64,000 nucleotides of DNA. Origin: Acidobacteriota bacterium. Its GTDB lineage: Bacteria; Acidobacteriota; Blastocatellia; RBC074. A program made the position numbers and the translations under genes. The stretch's first letter is position 1, and each line of letters opens with the position of its first letter. The stretch lies in assembly GCA_018268995.1 (NCBI GenBank), contig JAFDVL010000096.1, positions 30,961 through 94,960 on the forward strand, in the 5' to 3' direction. Below are positions 40,479-49,409 of the stretch, one piece after another. The notes beneath the pieces are model-generated. The model had not been told where the DNA came from, did not search any database, and was given only the letters and a program-made list of their open reading frames with translations.

Positions 40479-41880
40479 GCAGAAAGTATCGCGCTCCCTG
40501 CTACAACGCGCCGCATGGCTGGCGTGGTCTGGCGGCGTCAATCTGGCAAACAGCGTGTTGCTGTGGATGGTCATGGCACGTTGGCGCGAAGCTGCTGAAG
40601 TGGGACGCTTCACAGTTGTCATCAGCATTTACCTCACCTTCGTGGCACTGTGCTCGCTGGGACTTGGGCCATATCTCGTCAGCGAAATCACGCGTCGCAG
40701 GGAACAACAAACGCATCTGTCTTTTATTGCCAGTGCCGCCGCCTTTCTGGGATTCGCTTCGCTCGGCTTTGCTGTCTTGATGTGCGCAACAGGCTGGGTC
40801 GTGAATGATTCGCGCGAGGCACAATTGACCACGGCATTGATGAGCCTGGCGTTGTTACCCACTGGATTGATTGTGACGGCAGAAGCGGTGTTTCTGGCAA
40901 AGGGCAAAACGCGAGTCATTGCACTGGCAAATACGCTGGAAAACATCTTTCGCACGCTGGTTCCGTTGCTGCTGGTGATGGGGAATTTCCGTTTGGCGTT
41001 GATCGGCTTGTCCTTTGTCGGCGCACGCGTGCTGGCGTGTCTGGTCTATGCGTTTGCCGCACGCGGCAGGTGGTCGCATTTGCTTACGGCGCAGCGAAAA
41101 GAGATTGTGGCGCTCAGCCGTGTCATGCCGACCTTTGCAGGGATTACTGTTTTTTCATCCCTGCATTGGCAAATTGCTGCCATCTTACTCGGACGGCTCA
41201 GCAGCGAAGTCGCAGCGGCGCAGTATGGCGTGGCTTCGCGCTTTCTGGTTCCAGTGGCGGTGCTGCTGGCCAGTTATACCAGTGTGCTGCAACCTGAGGC
41301 GACTCGCCGTGCGGCAATCTCAAGGGCAGCGCTTGGCGATTTCCTGTCGCGTTCCTTGCGGCTGGTAACGATGCTGGCGCTGCCATTTGTCGCAGGCATC
41401 TGGTTGCTCGCGCGCGAGGCCCTGACGTGGCTGTTCGGCGCGAAATACGGCGAGGCCGCAATTGTGCTGGGCATATTGAGCACCAGCGCGTTGCCGTTGA
41501 GCCTGGTGATGATCGTAGCTCGCGGTCTGGTGGCAACCGGTCATCAGCGGGTGGATTTGCTGGCCAATGTGGCGGGTGTGCTGACATGTTCCTTGTTTTG
41601 CTGGGCCTTAATTCCGCAATTCGGTGCGAGGGGTGCAGCAACAGCTCAACTGATCTCAATGCTTGTGTTGATAGGCATCGAAATCACTTATGCCGCACGC
41701 CATTTGTTCAAGCTTGAGCTAGGCAAAACATTGTGGCGATGTGGCGCGCCACTGCTCGTGATGAGCCTGGTCATATGGCAGGCGCGGGCATGGGGATTAT
41801 GGAGCGCTATTTTGCTGGGTGCAGGGATTTACTTTGCGTCTTTGTGGTTGTTGCACCGCCGTCCAGCGATTGCCGTGTAA
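40462..41880 (+). CDS. Wzx-like oligosaccharide flippase
   Basis: A 472-aa protein with about twelve to fourteen transmembrane segments, of the polysaccharide-transporter (PST/MATE-like) superfamily that flips lipid-linked repeat units across the inner membrane. The conserved N-terminal pattern ARWREAAEVGRFTVVISIYL and the pairs of charged residues between helices are typical. The ATG at 40462 follows GAGGGAGAA and overlaps the end of the ligase gene, so the two are coupled. It is the only flippase in the locus. Confidence 0.88.
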   Translation: MREPVEQKVSRSLLQRAAWLAWSGGVNLANSVLLWMVMARWREAAEVGRFTVVISIYLTFVALCSLGLGPYLVSEITRRREQQTHLSFIASAAAFLGFASLGFAVLMCATGWVVNDSREAQLTTALMSLALLPTGLIVTAEAVFLAKGKTRVIALANTLENIFRTLVPLLLVMGNFRLALIGLSFVGARVLACLVYAFAARGRWSHLLTAQRKEIVALSRVMPTFAGITVFSSLHWQIAAILLGRLSSEVAAAQYGVASRFLVPVAVLLASYTSVLQPEATRRAAISRAALGDFLSRSLRLVTMLALPFVAGIWLLAREALTWLFGAKYGEAAIVLGILSTSALPLSLVMIVARGLVATGHQRVDLLANVAGVLTCSLFCWALIPQFGARGAATAQLISMLVLIGIEITYAARHLFKLELGKTLWRCGAPLLVMSLVIWQARAWGLWSAILLGAGIYFASLWLLHRRPAIAV

Positions 41881-41892
41881 GGAAGTAGCTTT

Positions 41893-43059
41893 ATGCAGCA
41901 TTTTCAAGATCAATCAGCAACGGTGCCATCAGGCCACACTGCCTTTTCTGATAAGGCTTCGGCGGCCCATAGCGTGATGCAGCGTGTCTTGATGATAGGC
42001 CCGCACCGTACCCGCACGTTGGGCGGAATTAGCACGATGATTGACGGGCTATTGCGTGCGGCACCAACCGCCGGATGCGAGATGCGGCACATCGCTTCAC
42101 AGTGTGATGAAGTGAAAGGACTAAGCAAATTGCCCTTGGCAGCCAGAGCGTTGTTGCAATACGTGTTGACGGTCATCGTCTGGCGTCCAAACGTCACATT
42201 GGTTCATGTTGGTAGCAATGCCAGTCTTTATCGCAAAGCCGTTTTTATCGTGGTGGGACGTTGGTTGGGGCAAAAAATGATTGCCCATTTTCACGCAGGT
42301 GACTTTGATCATTACTATGAAAAACAACGTCCGCAAGGCCAGCGCCTGATTCTGTCAGGGTTGCGGCGCAGCCACAAATTGATCGCGGTTTCGCAGGCTT
42401 CGGCCAACCGATTGCGCCAGCTTTTGCCAAACGCGGACATCGTCATGATCCCGAATGGAATTAAGACGCAGGAGTTTGCCCCTGTTGTGCGCAAGCGGGA
42501 TGGATTCGTGCGGCTGCTGTTTGTTGGTGGAATGGGCAAGTTGAAAGGCGAAAGGGATTTGCTTTGTGCCTTTCAGATCGCCGTTGCCCTCGCCCCACAG
42601 CTTCGGATTTCGTTGCTGGGACACGGAGCGGAAACGATCACAACGTTCTGTGATGAAGCCGGGTTGCGCCCCTACATCGAACATCTCGGCCCCGTGCTCC
42701 ACAGTCGCCGCGCAGAGTTTTTCCGACAGGCAGACATCTTTGTCCTGCCAAGTTACGGCGAAGGAATGCCAATGTCGGTGTTGGAAGCAATGGCGGCTGG
42801 TTTGCCGGTGATCTCCACCAAGGTCGGCGGCATCCCGGAATTGATCACCTCCGGGCAAGAAGGCTATTTGCTGGCCCCCGGCGATATTCAGGCATTTGCT
42901 GAACAAATTGTCAGGCTCGCGACAGATGCAGAACTCCGCACGCAGATGGGACAACGCGCGCGCGACAAAGCTCAACTATTTGATGAATCGCGCGTGATGA
43001 CTGCGCTGCTGAAAGAATTACATGCCTTCGAGAACAAAACCCGAAAAGGCGAAGGTTGA
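41893..43059 (+). CDS. Family 4 glycosyltransferase
   Basis: A 388-aa GT-B enzyme that adds a sugar to the lipid-linked EPS unit. The N-terminal domain begins RVLMIGPHRTRTLGGISTMI; the C-terminal domain has FVGGMGKLKGERDLL and the catalytic/nucleotide-sugar-binding E-x7-E motif in GEGMPMSVLEAMAAGLPV followed by STKVGGIPELI. It is soluble and acts at the cytoplasmic face. It starts 12 bp after the flippase gene. The first ~28 residues are non-conserved, so the true start could be a little further in. Donor sugar unknown. Confidence 0.92.
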   Translation: MQHFQDQSATVPSGHTAFSDKASAAHSVMQRVLMIGPHRTRTLGGISTMIDGLLRAAPTAGCEMRHIASQCDEVKGLSKLPLAARALLQYVLTVIVWRPNVTLVHVGSNASLYRKAVFIVVGRWLGQKMIAHFHAGDFDHYYEKQRPQGQRLILSGLRRSHKLIAVSQASANRLRQLLPNADIVMIPNGIKTQEFAPVVRKRDGFVRLLFVGGMGKLKGERDLLCAFQIAVALAPQLRISLLGHGAETITTFCDEAGLRPYIEHLGPVLHSRRAEFFRQADIFVLPSYGEGMPMSVLEAMAAGLPVISTKVGGIPELITSGQEGYLLAPGDIQAFAEQIVRLATDAELRTQMGQRARDKAQLFDESRVMTALLKELHAFENKTRKGEG

Positions 43060-43260
43060 AAAGTTACTGCGAAAGATAAAGCGAATATCAATGAGCTGTT
43101 ACATTCAGATGGCATTGTTTCAGCTGCTCAAATTTGATCGGCAATTAGAAATTTATCCCATCACCTGCGCTGCTTTCACCGACGGGTGGTTTACCAAAAG
43201 CTGCTTCTGGAATTTTGGCTGCAAAACCGGGAGCCAATCGAAGCTGCCAGCAAATCAGGG

Positions 43261-44325
43261 ATGACCGCAATGACATTGAACCAAATCGAATTGTTTGGGA
43301 AACGCTCCATCAAATCACTGGTCGCTCCATTTTTACGGGGCTGGACTGAAACACGTAAAAGCTGGCGACGAGGAGCCGATACAGGACAAGTACAAATTCT
43401 GGCGTATCACCGCATTGTGGCAGACATCACACAAGCGGAACAAAATGCAATTTACGGTTTGGTAGTTTCCGCTGAAACGTTCGCACGGCATCTGGAGCTG
43501 TTACAGAAAGCATACGAAATATTGACGATTGATGACGCCTTGGCGGTCTTACGCGGTGAACATCGTCTTAGGCGGCCAGCAGCCTTGATCACGTTGGACG
43601 ATGGCTATCGCGATGTGTATGACCACGCCTGGCCAGTGCTGCAACGAATGGGCGTGCCTGCGGTCGTATACGTTCCGACCGCGCTGGTTGGCACGACCCA
43701 ATTGCTTGATCACGACCGTCTTTACTGGCTTGCCCTCAAAGCGCAGGAACGCGGTCTGGATTTGCGCGGGCCGCTGGAAGAGGCAGGACTCTCCCCCGAA
43801 CGGGCGGCCCATTGGGGCGAAGCACGTGATGCAAGACAAATGGCGAACCATCTGAATTATCAATCTGTCGCCATTCGCCAACCCATTATCCAAAGCCTTG
43901 AGACAGCCCTGGGCATCTGCCACGAGGACTATCCGGCGGACTATGCACTAATGGATTGGGACATGATCCGGGAAATGGCTGCGGGCGGAATTACCTTTGG
44001 CGCACATTCAGATCGGCATTTGATTTTGACGCTTGAATCTGAAGCCGCAGCAGAACGCGAAATTCGCTGGAGCAAGCGCGTGTTGGAAGAACAACTCAAT
44101 TGTCCCATCCGACATTTCGCCTATCCCAATGGTCATTACAACAACGCTGTCAGGCAAATGGTCGAACGCGCGGGCTTTGCTTCTGCCACAACGACAGAAC
44201 GCTTGATCGCCAAATGTGGAGATGACCCGCTTTTGTTAGGACGCATCAGCCTGTGTGAAGAATCAACACGCGGAATTACTGGAAGATATTCACCAGCGGT
44301 CGCGCGTCTGCGGCTGGCCGCCTGA
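43261..44325 (+). CDS. NodB-type polysaccharide deacetylase
   Basis: A 354-aa protein with a polysaccharide deacetylase domain: the TLDDGYRDVYDHAWPVL motif holds the catalytic Asp pair, FGAHSDRHLILT carries the metal-binding His residues, and FAYPNGHY the later conserved block. It removes N-acetyl groups from the nascent polysaccharide or from hexosamine units. No signal peptide or membrane helix is seen. The ATG at 43261 (MTAMTLNQIELF) is preferred over the open upstream frame. About 200 bp without a clear gene separate it from the GT4 gene. Confidence 0.85.
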   Translation: MTAMTLNQIELFGKRSIKSLVAPFLRGWTETRKSWRRGADTGQVQILAYHRIVADITQAEQNAIYGLVVSAETFARHLELLQKAYEILTIDDALAVLRGEHRLRRPAALITLDDGYRDVYDHAWPVLQRMGVPAVVYVPTALVGTTQLLDHDRLYWLALKAQERGLDLRGPLEEAGLSPERAAHWGEARDARQMANHLNYQSVAIRQPIIQSLETALGICHEDYPADYALMDWDMIREMAAGGITFGAHSDRHLILTLESEAAAEREIRWSKRVLEEQLNCPIRHFAYPNGHYNNAVRQMVERAGFASATTTERLIAKCGDDPLLLGRISLCEESTRGITGRYSPAVARLRLAA

Positions 44326-44384
44326 CAACATCAGGCAATGTACCTGATGACGAAATGAAGAACTACTACTGAAGGAGCACTACA

Positions 44385-46367
44385 ATGAGTGTTGTATTAA
44401 TTACCGGTTCTGCCGGATTGATCGGTTCAGAAGCTACGCAATTCTTTGCCGCGCAAGGGTTCGACGTGGTCGGCATTGACAACAATATGCGCAGCCAGTT
44501 TTTCGGCGCAGAAGCCTCAACCGAATGGCAACGACAGACCTTGATCCAAAAACTCGGCTCCCGCTATCGTCATTTCGATCTGGACATCCGTGCGACCGGA
44601 ACGTTGGACGCGCTTTTCAAGAAGTATAGTTCCGACCTGAAACTGATCATTCACACCGCAGCACAACCATCGCATGATTGGGCCGCCCGCGATCCACAAA
44701 CGGATTTCAGCGTCAATGCCAATGGCACACTCAACCTGCTCGAAGCCACGCGCCAATATGCGCCTGATGCCGCTTTCATCTTCACATCAACGAACAAAGT
44801 TTATGGCGACACGCCCAATCGCCTGCCGCTGATCGAACTGGAACATCGGTGGGAAATTGATCCATCACATCCTTATGCCAACGGCATCCGCGAAGACATG
44901 TCCATTGACCACACGTTGCATAGTTTGTTCGGTGCCTCGAAGGTCGCGGCAGATGTGCTGGTGCAGGAATATGGTCGCTACTTTGGAATGAAAACAGCGT
45001 GCTTTCGCGGCGGCTGTCTGACCGGGCCGAATCATTCCGGGACGCAATTACACGGCTTTCTGGCCTATTTGATGAAATGCGCGGCCACTGGCACGCCGTA
45101 CAAGATTTTCGGCTACAAAGGCAAGCAAGTGCGCGACAACATCCATAGTGCGGATTTGATCGCCGCATTTTATGAGTTCTTCAAAGCCCCGCGCAGTGGC
45201 GAGGTCTACAACATGGGCGGCGGTCGGTTTAGCAACTGCTCCATGCTGGAAGCTATTCAGATGTGCGAGGAAATTAGCGGGAAGCCAATGCAATGGAGCT
45301 ATGAAGAACAAAACCGCACGGGCGATCACATCTGGTATGTCAGTGATCTCAGCAAATTCCAAAACCATTATCCCAAATGGCAACTGCGCTATGACGTCAA
45401 CGCCATCCTGCGCGAAATTTATGCAGCAGGTCTTGAACGCTGGAAACCTCGTGTAGCCGCCGCCGGACAGGGCGCACAGACAGCGCACCTGCTGAGCGCC
45501 GAACAGCAAGAACTGCCGAAGAGCACCGCAGCCAGCAAGCCGCCTGCACTCCCAGACCTGCGGGCATCAGCAACGAAAAAGAATGTGTTGGGCGTTGGAA
45601 TAGATGCCACAGATTACACCGAGGCAGTCGAGCGGATTGTACAAGCGGCAAAGGACAAAACAACGCTGGCCGGTTCTGCGCTGGCGGTGCATGGAGTGAT
45701 GACAGGCGTGATGGACCCTGCGCATCGGCATCGGCTCAATCAGCTTGACCTGGTAGTGCCCGATGGTCAGCCCGTGCGCTGGGCTTTGAATTTATTGCAC
45801 AAGGCAAAACTTGGTGACCGGGTTTATGGTCCGAACCTGATGCTGAAGGTTTGCGAGCGCGCTGCGGCTGAAGGCTTACCGATTTTCCTTTACGGCAGCA
45901 AAGCCGAAACACTCCAGCAGTTAAGCCACAACCTGCGTGAACGCTTTCCACGTCTAATCGTGGCAGGCACACAGCCGTCCCGTTTTCGCCAGCTATCCGC
46001 CGAAGAAAAACTAGCGGCGGCAGACCAAATCAAGACCAGTGGCGCGGCAATAACCTTCGTCGGTCTTGGTTGCCCACGACAGGAAGTGTTCGTGTATGAG
46101 TTTCGGGATTTGTTGCCAATGCCACTGCTGGCGGTGGGTGCCGCATTTGACTTTCACGCAGGCACCGTGTCGCAAGCGCCAGCATTTATGCAACGCAATG
46201 GGCTGGAGTGGTTTTATCGGTTCCTGCACGAACCACGCCGCTTGTGGCATCGCTATGTGGTGCTGAATCCCTTGTATTTGACGATGCTGACGTTGCAGGC
46301 ATTGGGACTCAAGCAATTCAACCTGCGCGATACAACACCACCTTCACAGGAATTACGATTTGGGTAA
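44385..46367 (+). CDS. Fusion of NAD-dependent sugar epimerase and WecG/TagA/CpsF glycosyltransferase
   Basis: A 660-aa two-domain protein. Residues 1-350 are an extended SDR enzyme of the CDP-paratose 2-epimerase-like group: NAD-binding ITGSAGLIGSEA, then the SLFGASKVAADVL segment in which Phe replaces the usual catalytic Tyr of YxxxK, GGGRFSNCSMLEA, and a nucleotide-sugar region. A Pro/Ala/Ser-rich linker covers about 355-400. Residues ~405-640 are a GT26 (WecG/TagA/CpsF) enzyme: DGQPVRWALN, GPNLMLKVCE and LGCPRQEVFV. The fusion would make a sugar nucleotide and pass it directly to the acceptor lipid. It sits mid-operon, 59 bp after the deacetylase, with AAGGAG before the ATG. Confidence 0.9.
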   Translation: MSVVLITGSAGLIGSEATQFFAAQGFDVVGIDNNMRSQFFGAEASTEWQRQTLIQKLGSRYRHFDLDIRATGTLDALFKKYSSDLKLIIHTAAQPSHDWAARDPQTDFSVNANGTLNLLEATRQYAPDAAFIFTSTNKVYGDTPNRLPLIELEHRWEIDPSHPYANGIREDMSIDHTLHSLFGASKVAADVLVQEYGRYFGMKTACFRGGCLTGPNHSGTQLHGFLAYLMKCAATGTPYKIFGYKGKQVRDNIHSADLIAAFYEFFKAPRSGEVYNMGGGRFSNCSMLEAIQMCEEISGKPMQWSYEEQNRTGDHIWYVSDLSKFQNHYPKWQLRYDVNAILREIYAAGLERWKPRVAAAGQGAQTAHLLSAEQQELPKSTAASKPPALPDLRASATKKNVLGVGIDATDYTEAVERIVQAAKDKTTLAGSALAVHGVMTGVMDPAHRHRLNQLDLVVPDGQPVRWALNLLHKAKLGDRVYGPNLMLKVCERAAAEGLPIFLYGSKAETLQQLSHNLRERFPRLIVAGTQPSRFRQLSAEEKLAAADQIKTSGAAITFVGLGCPRQEVFVYEFRDLLPMPLLAVGAAFDFHAGTVSQAPAFMQRNGLEWFYRFLHEPRRLWHRYVVLNPLYLTMLTLQALGLKQFNLRDTTPPSQELRFG

Positions 46368-46375
46368 GGAGTCTG

Positions 46376-47560
46376 ATGCAGGCGATTCTCAAGCAAAAAT
46401 TCAAAAAACAAACCGCGCGCCGACAATTCACGGTGGAGGCACACACGGGCGGGATGGAGGTGCTGACTCATCTGGCAACGGAATGGCAAACCTTATGTGC
46501 GGAAGGCCCGTGTGATCAACCGTTCTTTCGCCCTGAATGGATCCGCACTTACCTGCAAGCTTTTGCCCCTGACAAAAAGCTGGTGGTCGTGACGGCTCGG
46601 CTGAACGGCAAATTGCGGGCAGTTTTGCCATTGATCGAAGAACGCGCGTTATTGCACGGATTGCCTGTGAGAAAGCTGCGCAGCACAGGCAACGTCCATT
46701 CCTGCCGCTTTGATCTGATCCACGGAGCCACGGACGATACGGAGGCCATTCAAGGCATTTGGAATTGGCTCAAGCAAAAAACGAATTGGGATGTGATCGA
46801 ATTGGAGGATGTACCGGAAGGCGGGGCCTGCGAAGCACTGATGCAATGCGCAGACAATGAGAAGTACCGATGCGGAAAATGGGAGAAACCTGCCAGTCCC
46901 TATCTTGCGATGCCTGCCGTGGAACCAGGGAAGCTTGACGAACCGCTGCAACTTCTTTTGCGCAGCAGCCTGCGCAAATCGCTCCGCAAAGACCGACGCA
47001 AACTTGAAGCGCAGGGGCCGCTTCAGCTGGTACGGCTGGCAGATTTTCAGCCAGCACAACTCGCTGCCTTCTATCAACTTGAAGCCGCAGGGTGGAAAGG
47101 CAAAGCGGGCACAGCCATCGCGTGTGCCGCACAAACGAAACAATTTTACGATCAGGTAGCTTCTTTCACCGCCACAGGTGGAGAGTTCTCGCTGTACTCC
47201 CTTGTGCAAAACGGGCACGCCATCGCCATGCAATATTGCCTGACCTCGAAAGGCTTTTGCTATTTGCTCAAACCGACGTACGACGAACAATTCAGCCAAT
47301 ACTCGCCGGGTTCTTTGCTCATGGAAGACATTCTGCGTGACCTGATGGCACGTGGCTTTTGGGAATGTGACTTTATGTCGCCGCCTTCAGAATGGAAGAA
47401 GCAATGGGCAAACGGGCAGCGCGCACAATCCTCCTGCTACATCTTTCGTCGCGGTCTGCTGGGGCAAGCACTGCATGCCTGGAAGTTTCAGATTGTGTTA
47501 CACGCACGACAGCTAAAACAAAACTATCAAGCCGGCAAAATCATAGGAGGAGTTTCATGA
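46376..47560 (+). CDS. FemAB/GNAT-like acyltransferase, copy 1
   Basis: A 394-aa protein of the acyl-CoA N-acyltransferase superfamily in the FemAB/BcsL-like arrangement used in EPS clusters. The conserved pieces are DQPFFRPEWIRTYLQAF near the N-terminus, SSLRKSLRKDRRKLEAQG in the middle and GSLLMEDILRDLMARGFWEC near the C-terminus. It would acylate an amino sugar or a lipid carrier. The ATG at 46376 follows TAAGGAG and is 9 bp after the fusion gene; the 3' end overlaps the next ATG (ATGA), so it is coupled to the sugar dehydrogenase. Confidence 0.85.
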   Translation: MQAILKQKFKKQTARRQFTVEAHTGGMEVLTHLATEWQTLCAEGPCDQPFFRPEWIRTYLQAFAPDKKLVVVTARLNGKLRAVLPLIEERALLHGLPVRKLRSTGNVHSCRFDLIHGATDDTEAIQGIWNWLKQKTNWDVIELEDVPEGGACEALMQCADNEKYRCGKWEKPASPYLAMPAVEPGKLDEPLQLLLRSSLRKSLRKDRRKLEAQGPLQLVRLADFQPAQLAAFYQLEAAGWKGKAGTAIACAAQTKQFYDQVASFTATGGEFSLYSLVQNGHAIAMQYCLTSKGFCYLLKPTYDEQFSQYSPGSLLMEDILRDLMARGFWECDFMSPPSEWKKQWANGQRAQSSCYIFRRGLLGQALHAWKFQIVLHARQLKQNYQAGKIIGGVS

Positions 47561-49404
47561 CGAGATTCAAATCACTGATCGCACTTTCCTCAATGCTTGG
47601 TTGTTTGTTATGCAATCAAAGCCAGGCTCAAAACTTTGCTGACACGGGATTCACGGCGGAGGTCGTAACCACATTACCTGCCTATCAGCCTGTTGGACTC
47701 GCCTGGGCGGCAGATGGACGAATGTTCATCTGGCAGGAGAAGGGCGTTGTGCGGATTTATAAAAATGGGGCTTTGCTGCCTACGCCTTTTCTTGACATCT
47801 CTTCGCGCGTCAACACGGTGAATGATCGCGGATTGCTGGGCTTGGCGCTGGACCCGAACTTTGCCAGCAATGGCTATGTCTATTTGCTCTATACCTATGA
47901 ACCAAACGGCAACCCCAACGATGCAGCACCCAAAACAGCGCGGCTGACAAGGATGCAGGCGAATCCCACCAATCCAGATGTCGCACTGACAAACAGCGAA
48001 GTGGTCTTACTGGGCAGCATCGGCACCGCGCCGTGCAGCCAATATCCAGCAGGCTCAGATTGCATCGGGAATGATACAGATTCGCATTCCGCTGACACAC
48101 TCCGCTTTGGGCCGGACGGGAAGTTATATGTCAGCCTCGGAGATGGCGCATCGTATAATTTTGCTGATCCACTGGCGTTGCGTTCGCAGGATCTGAATTC
48201 TTACAACGGCAAGATTCTACGCATCAACGCAGATGGAACCGCGCCCTCTGATAACCCCTTTTATGACGGTAATCCAACTTCAATTCGCTCTCGTGTGTAT
48301 GCCTATGGGCTGCGTAATCCCTATCGCTTTGGGATTCATCCGACAACGGGCGAAGTGATGATCGGTGATGTCGGCTGGACGGCGTGGGAGGAAATCAATC
48401 GCGGGCGCGGCGCAAATTTTGGCTGGCCTTGTTATGAGGGCAATAACCCGCAGAACTCGTACCAAAACAATTTCGCGCAATGTCGTGCGCTGTCTGCCAG
48501 CGCAGTGACCAAACCACTCTTTGTCTACGACCACAGTGCTGGTGGTGGCGCGGTGATTGGCGGAGCGTTCTACACTGCGACGCAATTTCCAGCGCAGTAT
48601 CGCGGTAATTTTTTCTATGGCGAATATGTTGGGCAATACATCAATCGCATGGTGTTTGATGCCAGCAACAATTTGCTGAGCGTCGTGCGCTTTGCCTCCA
48701 ATGTCGGCGGGGTCGTTTCGTTGGAGCAGGGGCCGGATGGCGCGCTTTATTACATCGAACTGGTTTCAGGACAAGTGCGACGCTTGCGCTACACCACCGC
48801 GCCCAGCACGCCCATAGCGGTAGCATCTGCCACACCGACTTCAGGTGCATCGCCGTTGACAGTTACCTTTTCAAGTGCCGGATCAAAAGACCCCGGCGGT
48901 TCAGCGCTTACCTATCTATGGGACTTTGGCGATGGCACAAGTTCCACGGCAGCCAATCCGGTGCATACCTATACCTCGACAACGACAAAAACCTTTACAG
49001 CCAAGCTAACGGTTACCAACACGCAGGGCGTTAGCGCTTCTGCCACGGTAGCGATCACCATTGGATTGCAAGCCCCCATCGCAACCATTACGTCGCCGCC
49101 AAATGGTCAAAAATTCAAAGTTGGAACAACCATCACCTTTGCCGGAACAGCAACTGATCCAGATGGAGTCTTAACGGCGAGCAGCTTTTCCTGGCAAGTG
49201 TTGTTACATCACAACGACCACGTGCATCCCTACACCACGGCAACCGGCACGACAGGAAGTTTTGTGATCGAAAACCACGGCTTACCGAACGAGACGATTT
49301 TTTACGAAATCATTCTGACGGTGACTGACAGCAGCGGATTGAAGGATGTGAAACGCGTCACGGTGAACGTTTCTAAAGCACGGGTGAAGGGGGCAGCGCA
49401 GTAA
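47557..49404 (+). CDS. Secreted PQQ-type glucose/sorbosone dehydrogenase with PKD domain
   Basis: A 615-aa exported protein. The signal peptide (FKSLIALSSMLGCLLCNQSQAQ) is followed by a six-bladed beta-propeller of the glucose/sorbosone dehydrogenase family (RGLLGLALDPNFASNGYVYL, LRNPYRFGIHPTTGEVMIGDVG, NFGWPCYEGNN), residues ~30-430. A PKD domain (AGSKDPGGSALTYLWDFGDG, ~440-525) and a further beta-sandwich domain (ATITSPPNGQKFKVGTTITF) complete it. The reaction would be oxidation of a sugar outside the cytoplasm with PQQ. AGGAGG precedes the ATG, which overlaps the preceding stop. Its place inside an EPS operon between two GNATs is unusual. Confidence 0.88.
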   Translation: MTRFKSLIALSSMLGCLLCNQSQAQNFADTGFTAEVVTTLPAYQPVGLAWAADGRMFIWQEKGVVRIYKNGALLPTPFLDISSRVNTVNDRGLLGLALDPNFASNGYVYLLYTYEPNGNPNDAAPKTARLTRMQANPTNPDVALTNSEVVLLGSIGTAPCSQYPAGSDCIGNDTDSHSADTLRFGPDGKLYVSLGDGASYNFADPLALRSQDLNSYNGKILRINADGTAPSDNPFYDGNPTSIRSRVYAYGLRNPYRFGIHPTTGEVMIGDVGWTAWEEINRGRGANFGWPCYEGNNPQNSYQNNFAQCRALSASAVTKPLFVYDHSAGGGAVIGGAFYTATQFPAQYRGNFFYGEYVGQYINRMVFDASNNLLSVVRFASNVGGVVSLEQGPDGALYYIELVSGQVRRLRYTTAPSTPIAVASATPTSGASPLTVTFSSAGSKDPGGSALTYLWDFGDGTSSTAANPVHTYTSTTTKTFTAKLTVTNTQGVSASATVAITIGLQAPIATITSPPNGQKFKVGTTITFAGTATDPDGVLTASSFSWQVLLHHNDHVHPYTTATGTTGSFVIENHGLPNETIFYEIILTVTDSSGLKDVKRVTVNVSKARVKGAAQ

Positions 49405-49409
49405 CAACT

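Noticed and set aside
44385..46367. Frameshift joining two separate genes
   Set aside because: The frame is continuous across the linker with normal codon use, so a genuine fusion is more likely than a sequencing error.
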